Part shown: in pieces, positions 26,811 to 35,758 of the stretch
Position numbering within the stretch: the first letter of the stretch is position 1
Layout: each line of letters starts with the position of its first letter
Assembly: GCF_025989145.1 (NCBI RefSeq)
Contig: NZ_JAPDNQ010000001.1
Location: 434,001 to 498,000, forward strand
Reading direction: 5' to 3'
Length of the DNA stretch: 64,000 bases
From: Microbacterium sp. SSM24
GTDB taxonomy: Bacteria > Actinomycetota > Actinomycetes > Actinomycetales > Microbacteriaceae
The notes under the pieces: generated by a model
The model's database searches: none
The model's input: the letters and a program-made list of their open reading frames with translations, nothing else
What the model was told of the DNA's origin: nothing
Program-made: the position numbers and the translations under genes

Positions 26811-27476
26811 TCAGCCTAGCGAGGCCGCTTTCTCGACCGCACGGGCCTTCTCGCGCGCCATCGGCACGGCGAAGGCCGCCGCCACCAGCAGTGCCGCGCC
26901 CGCTCCGAGCAGCGCTCCGCCGACGGTGTCGCTCAGCCAGTGGGCGTGGAGGTACGTGCGGCTGAACGCCATGAGCACCACCCAGACGGCGCCGACGACG
27001 GCCACCCACACGCGCGGGAAGATGACGAAGAGGGCCACGGCGAGCGTCGTGGCATTGGCCACATGCCCCGACGGGTATGAACCGTGGTCGGTCACGACGA
27101 TGATGTCCTCGGGGCGGACCCGGCCGAAGAGATGCTTGAGCGCCTGCACGCCGCCGGCCGACACCGCCTCCGCGGCGAGGAAGTACGCCGCTGCCCACGG
27201 CCGCCGAACGACGATCAGCGCGACGGCGCCGCCGATGGGCACGGCGAGCACCCCGAACCAGCCTCCGCCGAGCCAGTTCATGACGCGGGAGAACCCGGTG
27301 AGGACCGGCGAGTACCACTCGGCGACGAGCGCGTTCCACCAGGTGTCGATCGCGAACGGCGTCTCGCCGCGCGTGAAGATCCAGAAGCCGAGCCCGCAGG
27401 ACAGGGCGACCAGCACGAGGCCGGTCACGAGGTAGCCGATCGCGGGGCCCCGTCCCGGCTTCCGCTCGTCGCTCAT
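26811..27476 (-). CDS. PAP2-family membrane phosphatase
   Basis: 221 residues, five to six helices. The three phosphatase motifs are visible: KHLFGRVRP, PSGHVAN and SRTYLHAHWLSDTVGG, whose His residues form the catalytic pair. Acts on lipid-linked phosphates such as phosphatidate or undecaprenyl pyrophosphate; the substrate is not determinable. Start ATG at 27474-27476 with CACAAT 6 nt upstream. Confidence 0.88.
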   Translation of the reverse strand: MSDERKPGRGPAIGYLVTGLVLVALSCGLGFWIFTRGETPFAIDTWWNALVAEWYSPVLTGFSRVMNWLGGGWFGVLAVPIGGAVALIVVRRPWAAAYFLAAEAVSAGGVQALKHLFGRVRPEDIIVVTDHGSYPSGHVANATTLAVALFVIFPRVWVAVVGAVWVVLMAFSRTYLHAHWLSDTVGGALLGAGAALLVAAAFAVPMAREKARAVEKAASLG

Positions 27477-27554
27477 CGCCCTATTGTGCACGGCTGTGGG
27501 CGAGAACGGGCCGGATCGTCACGCGCGCCCGCACATCGAGGGCATGATGTCGGA

Positions 27555-28061
27555 ATGAGCAGCGTCACCGATGCCGTCCGCGCCGTGATCGCGCCGTTGA
27601 CCCGCACGCGCGTGTTCCGGCGCTTTCTCGGGCCGCTCCTGCTGCCCCCGCTCGAGCGGGTCGTCACGTGGCTGTCTCACGGTCGCGTCCAGGTGAGCGG
27701 GCTGCTGGTGCCGTCGCTCGTGCTGCACACGCTCGGCGCGAAGTCCGGCGAACCGCGCGATGCGCCGCTCATGTACTGCCCCGACGGTCGGGGACGCGCG
27801 ATCGTCGCGGGGACGAACTTCGCCGGGGCGCGGCATCCGGCATGGACGGCCAACCTGCTCGCGCATCCGGATGCCGAGATCACCGTGCGGGGTGTGCGCA
27901 TGCCCGTCCGGGCGAGCCCGGTCCCTGACGACGAGCGCGACGCCGTCTGGGCGCGCATCGAGCGGCAGTGGCCGGGGTACCGCAACTACGAGCGGCAGTC
28001 CGGACGCACGGTGCGGCTGTTCCGGCTGCAGCCGGTGCGGGCGCGGGAAGTGAGCCGATGA
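27555..28061 (+). CDS. Deazaflavin (F420)-dependent nitroreductase-family protein 1
   Basis: 168 residues of the split beta-barrel FDOR-B/DDN type: VLHTLGAKSGEPRDAPLMYCPDGRGRAIVAGTNFAGARHPAWTANLLAHPDAEI. Such proteins bind F420 and reduce diverse compounds; the true substrate is unknown. ATG is 6 nt after CATGAT, so probably leaderless. The next gene is a close paralogue starting in the stop codon. Confidence 0.85.
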   Translation: MSSVTDAVRAVIAPLTRTRVFRRFLGPLLLPPLERVVTWLSHGRVQVSGLLVPSLVLHTLGAKSGEPRDAPLMYCPDGRGRAIVAGTNFAGARHPAWTANLLAHPDAEITVRGVRMPVRASPVPDDERDAVWARIERQWPGYRNYERQSGRTVRLFRLQPVRAREVSR

Positions 28062-28549
28062 GCGTCGTCGACGTGGTGCGCGCCGTGATCGCGCCGGTCA
28101 CGCGCACGTCCTGGTTCCGGTGGTTCGCGCGGACCGGGCTCCCGCCGGTCGAACGATTCCTGTCGCGGATCACCGGCGGCCGCGCGCAGCTGACCGCCTT
28201 CCTCGTGCCGTCGCTCGTGCTCCACACGGTCGGCGCCAAGTCCGGCGTACCGCGCGACGCCCCGCTGATGTACACGGCCGACGGCCGGGGCCGTGCCCTC
28301 GTCGCCGGCACGAACTGGGCCGGGGCGCGGCATCCGGCGTGGACGGCCAACCTGCTCGCACATCCGGATGCCGAGATCACCGTGCGCGGGCGCCGTATGG
28401 CGGTGCGCGCGATCCCGGTGCCGGACGACGAGCGCGAGGCCGCGTGGGCGATCATGGAGGCGCAATGGCCCGACTACCGGGAGTACGAGCGCGACTCCGG
28501 CCGGACGGCTCGCATCTTCGTGCTGCAGCCCGTGAAACGGCCCGACTGA
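28058..28549 (+). CDS. Deazaflavin (F420)-dependent nitroreductase-family protein 2
   Basis: 163 residues, highly similar along its length to the preceding protein (for example GTNWAGARHPAWTANLLAHPDAEITVRG). The pair is a tandem duplication with a shared ATGA junction. Its stop is one base from the stop of the convergent MFS gene, with no room for a terminator. Confidence 0.85.
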   Translation: MSVVDVVRAVIAPVTRTSWFRWFARTGLPPVERFLSRITGGRAQLTAFLVPSLVLHTVGAKSGVPRDAPLMYTADGRGRALVAGTNWAGARHPAWTANLLAHPDAEITVRGRRMAVRAIPVPDDEREAAWAIMEAQWPDYREYERDSGRTARIFVLQPVKRPD

Positions 28550-28550
28550 G

Positions 28551-29897
28551 TCAGGGCGCGAGTCGCTCGACCGTGCGCGGGCGCACGATGAGCCACAGGG
28601 ACAGCACGCCGATCACGGCGCAGCCGGCCATGACGACCGCCATCGTGGTCGCGGTGATACCGGATCCGGCGGAGATCCATCCGACGAGCGGCGTGATGAT
28701 CCCCGCGACGCCGAAGTTCGACGCCCCGATGATCGACTGCGCGGTCCCCGCGGCCTTTCCGTGCCGGTCGAGCGCGAGCACCTGCACGCACGGGAACGTG
28801 AACCCGCACGCGGTCATGAAGACGAAGAGCGGCACGATGGTGCCCCAGAGTCCGAGTCCGAGCTGGTCGGTGACGATGATGGCGGATGCTGCCACGACGA
28901 GCACCGCGGTCGACCAGGCCATCACCCACTGGGGCCCGTAGCGCGCGGCCAGCCGCGCGGCGACCTGCACGCCGAGCACGACGCCGAGCGAGTTGGCGGC
29001 GAAGAGCAGGCCGTACTGCTGCGGGTCGAAGCCGTAGGTCTGCTGGAACAGGAACGACGACGCCGACAGGTACGAGAACAGGCCGCTGAAGGTCATGCCG
29101 CCGATGATGAGCACGCCGACGAAGACGCGGTCCGTCAGCACGCTGCGATAGCGCTGCCATACCGTCGTCGTGCCCTTCTCGCTGCGGCGAGCGGACGGGA
29201 GGGTCTCGGGGATGAAGATCGCGGCCGCGACGAGCATCACGCTTCCGTAGACGCCGAGCACGACGAAGATGCCGCGCCAGGGCATGACCAGCAGCAGCGC
29301 CGACCCGACGAGCGGCGCGAGCACGGGGGCGACGCCCGACACGAGCGCGAGGCGCGAAAGCATCACGACCAGGCGGCGCCCGCCGAAGAGGTCGCGCACG
29401 ACGGCCGCCGCGATCACGCCGCCCGCGGCCGCACCGGCGCCCATGAACACCCGGGCGAGCGAGAGCAGTTCGAGGTTGGGGGCGAGCGCGGCGGCGACGC
29501 TCGCCACGACATGCAATGCGGTGACGGCCAGCAGCGGCACCCGGCGGCCGACCTTGTCACTCAGCGGCCCGACGACGAGCTGACCGAGCGCGAAGCCGAC
29601 CATCGTGCCGGTGAGCGTGAGCTGGATCGCGGTCGCGGTCGTCTGGAACTCCGACTCCAGCACCGGGAACGCCGGCAGGTACAGATCGATCGTGAACGGC
29701 CCGAGCGCGGTCAGCGCGCCGAGCAGCACGATGTAGAGCACGCGGCGGCGGTGCGGAATCGAGTCGCCGGGGTGCAGGACGATCGGCGCGGTGGCCGGGT
29801 TCGGCCCGAGCGTGCGGATCGCGCCCGTGGACGACGGGTGCGCAGCGGTGTCGCCTGCGGCGGGACGCTGGGTGGGGATGGAGGCGGTGTCGAGCAA
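28551..29897 (-). CDS. Bcr/CflA-type MFS drug efflux transporter
   Basis: 448 residues. A hydrophilic N-terminal tail of about 50 residues precedes twelve helices. It has the MFS motif GPLSDKVGRRVPLL in loop 2-3 and LGALTALGPFTIDLYLPAFP, typical of DHA1-type multidrug transporters. The start as given is TTG; no ATG occurs before the first helix. A palindrome overlaps the predicted transcription start, so it is probably repressed by a local or distant regulator. Confidence 0.85.
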   Translation of the reverse strand: MLDTASIPTQRPAAGDTAAHPSSTGAIRTLGPNPATAPIVLHPGDSIPHRRRVLYIVLLGALTALGPFTIDLYLPAFPVLESEFQTTATAIQLTLTGTMVGFALGQLVVGPLSDKVGRRVPLLAVTALHVVASVAAALAPNLELLSLARVFMGAGAAAGGVIAAAVVRDLFGGRRLVVMLSRLALVSGVAPVLAPLVGSALLLVMPWRGIFVVLGVYGSVMLVAAAIFIPETLPSARRSEKGTTTVWQRYRSVLTDRVFVGVLIIGGMTFSGLFSYLSASSFLFQQTYGFDPQQYGLLFAANSLGVVLGVQVAARLAARYGPQWVMAWSTAVLVVAASAIIVTDQLGLGLWGTIVPLFVFMTACGFTFPCVQVLALDRHGKAAGTAQSIIGASNFGVAGIITPLVGWISAGSGITATTMAVVMAGCAVIGVLSLWLIVRPRTVERLAP

Positions 29898-29976
29898 CGT
29901 GGGATCTTCTGTTCGGCGGCGATGCGGGAGGCGTCGACGCCGGTCATCCGGCTCAGGCGCGCACTGTGGGGGAAAA

Positions 29977-30001
29977 TCGAATCGATTCGACGTTCATTGT
30001 A
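29977..30001 (-). promoter_or_regulatory. MFS promoter with 14-bp palindrome (in the 29898-30235 gap)
   Basis: TACAAT on the minus strand (29996-30001) is a good -10 box. Just downstream, covering the predicted start point, is the perfect palindrome TCGAATCGATTCGA (29977-29990). The rest of this 338-bp gap holds a family A palindrome and no gene. Confidence 0.55.
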
Positions 30002-30040
30002 TCGGATGCTTCCGCCCCACCCGCAACGCCAGGAGCACTC

Positions 30041-30094
30041 ACTCGCCAAGACACGCCGGGATCGCGCACCCGCTCGCGGCGTGTCTTGGCGAGT
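30041..30094. repeat. Palindromic repeat, family A, copy 3
   Basis: Perfect 18-bp arms ACTCGCCAAGACACGCCG (30041-30058) and complement (30077-30094), 18-nt loop. It lies between the divergent MFS and DUF3105 genes. Confidence 0.92.
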
Positions 30095-30235
30095 CGAGAT
30101 GCCGACGTTCAGTGGGGTACTGTCGGCGCCTTCCCAGACCGCCTCTCATGCGCTCGCATAGGATTGTCGTGTCCTGTCCCCTGCCCGCGGACCGCAAGAC
30201 GCGCCACGCCGGGTGCCCGAGCCGAGATCACGATC

Positions 30236-30952
30236 ATGACCCCGACACCCCCGAGCCCCACCGACAAGCGAGCGAGCGGAAACCCCGCCAAGCAGGCCGA
30301 GATCAACCTCACCATCAAGCAGCAGCGCGAGCAGAAGCGCCAGGAGAAGCTGGCCGAGTACCAGAAGCAGCTGGCCAAGCGCCGCCGCAGCAAGCTCGTG
30401 TGGTGGGTGGTCGGCATCACGGCCGCCGTCGTCATCATCGGCCTCATCGTCGCGTCGATCGTGTTCGCACCCGCGCCGCCGAAGGCCTACACGCCCGGCG
30501 GCGAGGGCGTCGAGATCGAGGGCGTCCAGACGTACGAGAACGAGACCCAGCACGTCGAGGGCACGGTCGACTACGAACAGTCGCCGCCCGCCGGCGGACC
30601 GCACAACGCGGTGTGGCTGAACTGCGGCATCTACGACCAGCAGGTGCCGAACGAGAACGCCGTCCACTCCCTGGAGCACGGCGCCGTGTGGGTCACGTAC
30701 AACCCCGACGACATCTCGGGAGAGGACCTCGAGACGCTCGAGAGCCACCTGCCCGACACCTACGTCGTCCTCTCGCCCTACGAAGGCCTCGACGCGCCGA
30801 TTGCCCTGACGAACTGGAACCACCAGCTCAAGGTCGATTCGGCCGACGACGAGCGCATCTCGCAGTTCTTCGAGGAGTACTGGCGCAGCGCCGACGTGCC
30901 CGAGCCCGGCGCCGCGTGCACCGGCGCGCTGGACGCACCCGGCAAGCGCTGA
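30236..30952 (+). CDS. DUF3105 membrane-anchored protein
   Basis: 238 residues. A charged, coiled-coil-like N-terminus (INLTIKQQREQKRQEKLAEYQKQLAKRRR) and one membrane helix (WWVVGITAAVVIIGLIVASIVF) precede an external DUF3105 domain with WLNCGIYDQQVPNENAVHSLEHGAVWVTY. The function is unknown. Paired with a DUF305 gene 7 bp downstream, which suggests joint action at the cell surface. Confidence 0.8.
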   Translation: MTPTPPSPTDKRASGNPAKQAEINLTIKQQREQKRQEKLAEYQKQLAKRRRSKLVWWVVGITAAVVIIGLIVASIVFAPAPPKAYTPGGEGVEIEGVQTYENETQHVEGTVDYEQSPPAGGPHNAVWLNCGIYDQQVPNENAVHSLEHGAVWVTYNPDDISGEDLETLESHLPDTYVVLSPYEGLDAPIALTNWNHQLKVDSADDERISQFFEEYWRSADVPEPGAACTGALDAPGKR

Positions 30953-30959
30953 TCCGGCC

Positions 30960-31634
30960 ATGACCGACGAGCCGACCCCCACCGCGCCCGGCCGGCGCTG
31001 GTGGGTGGTCGCGCTCGTGCTCCTCGCGATCGCCGCACTGGCTTTCGCGATCGGCAGGTTCTCGACCTTCGGCGCCCAGAGCCAGGGCAGCGCGCCCGCC
31101 ACGACCTCGCCCGAGGCCGGATTCTCCCGCGACATGCAGGTGCACCACGCGCAGGCCATACAGATGGCCATGGAGATCTACCGCAAGACCGACGACCCCG
31201 AACTGCGCGTGCTCGCCTACGACATCGCGACGGGCCAGGCGGCCCAGCGCGGTGAGATGTACGACTGGCTCGTGAAGTGGGGTCTGCCGCAGAGCGGCGA
31301 GCCGATGATGTCGTGGATGAGCGGGGCGGGCGACGGTCACGCCCACGGCGGCACGTCCGATGAGCCGCTGACCGAAGAAGAGGCGCACGCGGCGATGGGC
31401 ATGGCGACCGGCGAGGAGCTCGCCGCGCTCGAGGATGCGACCGGCCAGGAGGCGGACTGCCTCTTCCTCGAGCTCATGATCCGCCACCACGAGGGGGCGA
31501 TCCCGATGGCGGAGGCGCTCCTCGAGCTCGGCTCCGATCCGCGCGCGCTGCAGGTCGCTCAGGCCATCAAGGACGGTCAGACGGCCGAGATCGACGCCAT
31601 GGAGTCGATGCAGGCCCGCCTCGGCTGCGGCTGA
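30960..31634 (+). CDS. DUF305 family exported protein
   Basis: 224 residues. One N-terminal membrane helix, then a four-helix DUF305 domain with paired metal-ligand-like motifs QVHHAQAIQMAM and MIRHHEGAIPMAE plus Met-rich segments (GEPMMSWMSGAGDGHAHGG). Some DUF305 proteins bind copper; the His/Met content here fits that, but it is inference. Last gene of the DUF3105-DUF305 pair. Confidence 0.82.
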   Translation: MTDEPTPTAPGRRWWVVALVLLAIAALAFAIGRFSTFGAQSQGSAPATTSPEAGFSRDMQVHHAQAIQMAMEIYRKTDDPELRVLAYDIATGQAAQRGEMYDWLVKWGLPQSGEPMMSWMSGAGDGHAHGGTSDEPLTEEEAHAAMGMATGEELAALEDATGQEADCLFLELMIRHHEGAIPMAEALLELGSDPRALQVAQAIKDGQTAEIDAMESMQARLGCG

Positions 31635-31680
31635 GCCCGGCGTCGCGGGGCGGCGCCCGCGACGGCGTGCGGACACGACG

Positions 31681-31721
31681 ACGGCGCGGCGCCCGGGCCC
31701 CCCGGACGTGCGCCGCGCCGT
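31681..31721. terminator. Bidirectional hairpin terminator
   Basis: Perfect 12-bp stem ACGGCGCGGCGC (31681-31692) with 31710-31721, and possible outer pairing GACACG/GTGTC. It lies between convergent DUF305 and permease genes. Confidence 0.75.
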
Positions 31722-31732
31722 GTCGCGTCTCG

Positions 31733-32710
31733 TCAGCCCTTCGTCGCGCCGGCCAGGAGCCCTCGCACGAAGAACCGCTGCAGGGCGAAGAACACGATCA
31801 GCGGGAAGAGGATCGTCAGGAACGTGCCCGCCGCCTGCAGGAACCACTGGTTGCCCCACGTGCCCGACAGCGACGCCAGCGACTGCGTCATCGGCAACGA
31901 TGACGACGGCGCGAAGATCGTCGCCACGAGCAGGTCGTTCCACACCCAGATGAACTGCAGCACCGCGTACGACGCGAGAGCGGGGGCGGCCAGCGGGATG
32001 ATGATCCGGAAGAAGATCTGCCCGTGTCCGGCCCCGTCCACGCGCGCCGCCTCGATCACCTCGTGCGGGATCTCCGCGATGAAGTTGTGCAGCAGGAACA
32101 CCGCCAGCGGGATCGCGAAGATCGTGTGGGCGATCCAGATCGTGGCGAAGCTGCGATCGACATCGCTCATGTCGAGCCCCGGGAAGATCGTCACCCCGTT
32201 GATCGTGAGCCCGCGCGAGAAGAGGCTGAGCAACGGCACCAGCGCCATCTGGAGCGGCACGATCTGCAGCGCGAAGACCGCGACGAACAGGACGCTCTTC
32301 CCCTTGAAGTTGATCCACGCGAACGCGTAGGCGAGCATCGAGGCGACCGCCATCGCGAAGAACGCCACGGGGATCGTGATGGCCAGCGAGTTCACGAACG
32401 ACTCCGCCAGCGTGAGCGTCGTGCCGCCGGCTGTGAGGGCCGCCTTGTAGTTGTCGAGTGTGAACTCCGGGTCGGTGAAGACCGTCCACCAGCCGGTCGA
32501 CTGCACGTCGGCGGGCGGGCGGAACGACGTGACGAGCAGGCCGAACGTCGGGATCGTCCAGAAGAAGGCGATCACGATCGCCGCGATCGTCGCCCCCTTC
32601 GACGACAGCCGCTTCTGTGCGAGCTTCTCGTGCTTGGCCGTCTCGCGGGCGACCTGGCGAGCCGTGGGCGCATTCGGATTCGGCTCGATGACCTCCACTC
32701 CGACAGTCAT
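31733..32710 (-). CDS. Carbohydrate ABC transporter permease, MalG type
   Basis: 325 residues, six helices after a charged N-terminal segment. The permease EAA loop reads EVIEAARVDGAGHGQIFFRIIIPLAAPAL. ATG overlaps the stop of the MalF-type permease (ATGA). Works with that permease, the lipoprotein at 34182 and an ATPase that must be encoded elsewhere. Confidence 0.9.
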   Translation of the reverse strand: MTVGVEVIEPNPNAPTARQVARETAKHEKLAQKRLSSKGATIAAIVIAFFWTIPTFGLLVTSFRPPADVQSTGWWTVFTDPEFTLDNYKAALTAGGTTLTLAESFVNSLAITIPVAFFAMAVASMLAYAFAWINFKGKSVLFVAVFALQIVPLQMALVPLLSLFSRGLTINGVTIFPGLDMSDVDRSFATIWIAHTIFAIPLAVFLLHNFIAEIPHEVIEAARVDGAGHGQIFFRIIIPLAAPALASYAVLQFIWVWNDLLVATIFAPSSSLPMTQSLASLSGTWGNQWFLQAAGTFLTILFPLIVFFALQRFFVRGLLAGATKG

Positions 32711-34059
32711 CGGATCTCCCTCTGCTTCCTGATCTGGACGACGTTGAACACGATCAACGGGACGACGAAGAGGAACAGCACCACCGCCAGAGCTGCGGAG
32801 TGCCCGTAGCTCTGGAACCGCTGCTGCTGATTGACCATCTCGAACGCGAGCACGCTTGTGTCGTTGCGACCGCCTGTCATGACGGCGACGATGTCGTAGA
32901 TCTTCAGCGCTCCGATGGCGATCGTCGTGAACACCACGACGATCGACGAGCGGATGCCGGGAACGGTGACGTTGCGGAATCGCTGCCACGCGCTCGCACC
33001 GTCCAGGGCCGCTGCTTCGATCTGCTCGGTCGGCACGGCCTTGACCGCCGCCGAGAGAATGACCATCGCAAGGCCGGTCTGACTCCAGATGAACACCGCC
33101 AGCAGGAGCAGGGTGTTCACGAGCGGGGTCACCGACAGCCACGCGACCGGTGGGAAGCCGAACGCCGTGACGATGGCGTTGAGCAGGCCGACCTGCTCTC
33201 CCTGCCGGTAGTCGTACATGAAGCCCCAGATGATGCCGGCACCCACGAACGAGATCGCGAACGGCATGAAGATGAGGATCTTCAGTGCCTTCTCGCCTCG
33301 TGCCCGGTCGATGAACACCGCGTACGCAAGACCGATGATCGTCGCGAACGTCGGTGCCACGAGCACCCAGATGACCGAGTTGATGACCGACCAGAAGCCC
33401 TGCGGGTTCGTGAACACCCAGACGTAGTTCTCCATGCCGACGAACTCTTTGCCGGACTTGTCGAAGAACGACTGGATGAACGTGGCGATCGCCGGGTAGA
33501 CCAGGCCGATCAGGAGCAGGATCGCGGCGGGCGCCGAGAACAGGATGAGCTGGTAGAGGAAGCCCGCCCCCTCGCGTGCCCGGTAATCCACCCAGAACAG
33601 CACCGCCCCGAGGATCACCGCGATCGCGAGGACGTAGATCACCGCGTTCTGATAGGGCCGCAGCAGCATGAACGCGAGTACCGGGAGCAGGAAGCACGTC
33701 GCCAGCCGCAACCAGAAGTAGAACGTGCCTTTGCGCGGCGCGTACTCGATCAGGAGCAGGATCAGTGCCACCACCGCGAAGAACACGACGAGGACGACCG
33801 GGATCTGCACGAAGGGGCTCAGATCGCCCAGCCAGCGGAAGAAGCTGTTGAACGAGAAGCCGAGGCTGGTGGGCCGCGTCTCTGTCGGAGGCCGCGTCAC
33901 CATGAAGAGGAACAGCGCCGCTATGAGGATGAACCCGATCGTGGCGACGATGATCGTGAGGCGGCGTCTCTTCGAGAGGCCCGCCTCCTTCTCATCGGAG
34001 TAGTCGGTGCCGGTGCGAGGGGCTTCCGTCGCGTCGGACACCTTGGTCGTGTCGGTCAT
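32707..34059 (-). CDS. Carbohydrate ABC transporter permease, MalF type
   Basis: 450 residues, longer than most MalF-like permeases because of extra N-terminal helices and a cytosolic tail. The EAA loop is QIEAAALDGASAWQRFRNVTVPGI. Similar long forms occur in alpha-glucoside importers of actinobacteria. Two hairpins separate it from the upstream binding-protein gene. Confidence 0.88.
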   Translation of the reverse strand: MTDTTKVSDATEAPRTGTDYSDEKEAGLSKRRRLTIIVATIGFILIAALFLFMVTRPPTETRPTSLGFSFNSFFRWLGDLSPFVQIPVVLVVFFAVVALILLLIEYAPRKGTFYFWLRLATCFLLPVLAFMLLRPYQNAVIYVLAIAVILGAVLFWVDYRAREGAGFLYQLILFSAPAAILLLIGLVYPAIATFIQSFFDKSGKEFVGMENYVWVFTNPQGFWSVINSVIWVLVAPTFATIIGLAYAVFIDRARGEKALKILIFMPFAISFVGAGIIWGFMYDYRQGEQVGLLNAIVTAFGFPPVAWLSVTPLVNTLLLLAVFIWSQTGLAMVILSAAVKAVPTEQIEAAALDGASAWQRFRNVTVPGIRSSIVVVFTTIAIGALKIYDIVAVMTGGRNDTSVLAFEMVNQQQRFQSYGHSAALAVVLFLFVVPLIVFNVVQIRKQREIR

Positions 34060-34100
34060 GGATGCCTTCCGAGTGCTTCATCGGACTGGGATGGAATCAA

Positions 34101-34163
34101 GGTCGGGACGAACGTGTCCCGACCGGTGGGTGAGCGGGCCGCTCGCGTGGACGAGCGGCCCGC
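34101..34163 (-). terminator. Two intercistronic hairpins after the binding-protein gene
   Basis: GGTCGGGAC / GTCCCGACC (34101-34124, 9-bp stem) and GCGGGCCGCTCG / CGAGCGGCCCGC (34134-34163, 12-bp stem) sit between the solute-binding-protein gene and the permeases. Such structures often give partial termination or protect the upstream mRNA, raising binding-protein levels above permease levels. Confidence 0.65.
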
Positions 34164-34181
34164 CTCCCCCTGAGTCGGGAC

Positions 34182-35516
34182 TCAGTCGTCGTAGCCGGCC
34201 TGGATGTCGCTCAGGACGGTCGCGGTGTCCTTTCCGTCGACCCAGTCGACCATGCCCCGCCAGAACGAGCCTGCGCCGACGGTGGCCGGCATGAGGTCGG
34301 ATGCGTCGAAGCGGACCGTGGTGTTCGGGTCCTGCAGGAGCGTCATGGCCTCGGTGAGGAACTCGCTCGAAGCCAGGCTCGGGTCGGCGTTCAGGTTGGC
34401 GGAGATGTTGCCGCCGAGACCGACGCGGATGTCAGCCCACTCCGGGGTCGACATGTACTCCGCGACAGCCTGCGTCGCAGCGTCGTCGGAGAACAGCGTG
34501 ACGAACTCGCCGCCGACCTCGATCGTGGCGGAGCCGGCCTCGTAGCCCGGGAGCACGAACGCGTACACGTCGCCGTCAGGTGCGACGTTGGGCGTCGCGC
34601 CCTCCGCCGTCTGAACGTCGAGGAAGTTGGCCGACAGGAACGAGGCCTGGTGCGTCATCGGGCAGCTGCCGTCGGCCACCTTGGCCGCGACATCCGCGAA
34701 CGCCACATCGTTGATGCTCGCCACGTCGCCGAACCCGGCGTTGACCCAGTCGGGGTTCAGCAGGATCTCTCCGACGGCGTCGAATGCATCGGCGATCTCG
34801 GGGTCGGTGAACTTCACCTCGTTGGCGATCCACTGGTCGTAGACCTCGGGACCGGACTGGCGAAGGACGAGGTCCTCGATCCAGTCGGTGCCGGGCCAGC
34901 CGGATGCCGCCTCGGAGAAGAAGCCGGCGCACCACGACGGGCCACCGGTCGCCTCGGCGATCGTCGCCGTGACATCGAGCAGCTCGTCCCACGTGGTCGG
35001 GACCTCGACGCCCCACTCCTCGAAGCGGGCGGGCGAGTACCAGACGTAGCCCTTGATGTTCGCGAGCATCGGCGCCGCGTAGAACACGTCGTCGATGGTG
35101 CCGTAGGACTTCCAGTCGGGCGACCAGTTCTCGTCGACGTTGGCCTCGACCTCGGACGAGGCCTCCTGGACCTCTCCGGTGCCCACGAGCGTCCGGAGCA
35201 GACCGGGCTGCGGGACGATCGCGATGTCGGGGGCGTCGCCACCCTGGACCTTGGTCACGATGTTGCCCTCGAACGCCTTGTCGCCCGTGTACTCGACGAT
35301 GACACCGGTCTCTTCGGTGAACGCGTCGAACGACTTCTGCATGTTCTCGGCTTCGATGCCCGTGATGCCGCCGTAGATCGTGACGGTCTCACCCTCGATG
35401 TTTCCATCGTCGCCCTCGTCGCCGCCGCCCTCGGCGCAGCCCGCGAGAGCGAGCGCAGCGATGGCGGTCGCTCCGACCGCGGCCAGCATGCGCCGGCGGG
35501 ATCGCATTGCAGTCAT
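34182..35516 (-). CDS. Sugar ABC transporter substrate-binding lipoprotein
   Basis: 444 residues. Lipoprotein signal with Arg-rich start (MRSRRRMLAAVGA) and lipobox ALAGC, then a family 1 extracellular solute-binding fold (VTIYGGITGIEAENMQKSFDAFTEETGVIVEY ... GDAPDIAIVPQPGLL). It resembles alpha-glucoside-binding proteins; the exact sugar is unknown. ATG at 35514-35516 follows GAGGAGG. First gene of the import operon, with a LacI-type operator 63 bp upstream. Confidence 0.9.
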   Translation of the reverse strand: MTAMRSRRRMLAAVGATAIAALALAGCAEGGGDEGDDGNIEGETVTIYGGITGIEAENMQKSFDAFTEETGVIVEYTGDKAFEGNIVTKVQGGDAPDIAIVPQPGLLRTLVGTGEVQEASSEVEANVDENWSPDWKSYGTIDDVFYAAPMLANIKGYVWYSPARFEEWGVEVPTTWDELLDVTATIAEATGGPSWCAGFFSEAASGWPGTDWIEDLVLRQSGPEVYDQWIANEVKFTDPEIADAFDAVGEILLNPDWVNAGFGDVASINDVAFADVAAKVADGSCPMTHQASFLSANFLDVQTAEGATPNVAPDGDVYAFVLPGYEAGSATIEVGGEFVTLFSDDAATQAVAEYMSTPEWADIRVGLGGNISANLNADPSLASSEFLTEAMTLLQDPNTTVRFDASDLMPATVGAGSFWRGMVDWVDGKDTATVLSDIQAGYDD

Positions 35517-35578
35517 TAGTGCCTCCTCATTGAGTTCCGCGGAGCGGGACTGACTCCGGCTCCGCTGCAGGACCATAG

Positions 35579-35590
35579 GGAACCGATTCC
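35579..35590. promoter_or_regulatory. LacI-type operator, importer side
   Basis: GGAACCGATTCC, a near-perfect palindrome differing by one base from the site at 35700-35711. Positioned in the promoter of the binding-protein gene. Confidence 0.65.
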
Positions 35591-35699
35591 ATGCTCACGC
35601 TAGGGGATGGACGGTTTCGACACAATCGCGGTTGATCACAACTCGATAAATACGGGGACGGGGCTGGATATCCGCGGGTTACAACGGCACAATGAGCCC

Positions 35700-35711
35700 G
35701 GAACCGGTTCC
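35700..35711. promoter_or_regulatory. LacI-type operator, regulator side
   Basis: GGAACCGGTTCC, a perfect 12-bp palindrome 48 bp before the lacI-family start. With the 35579 site it can hold two repressor dimers across the 242-bp divergent region. Confidence 0.7.
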
Positions 35712-35758
35712 ACATATCGCACCGATGCGGTGGATCGCCGGGCTGCCGAGGAGGCCTC

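Noticed and set aside
34101..34163. Attachment site or insertion end near the sugar importer
   Set aside because: The inverted repeats are simple hairpins without flanking duplications or a second copy.
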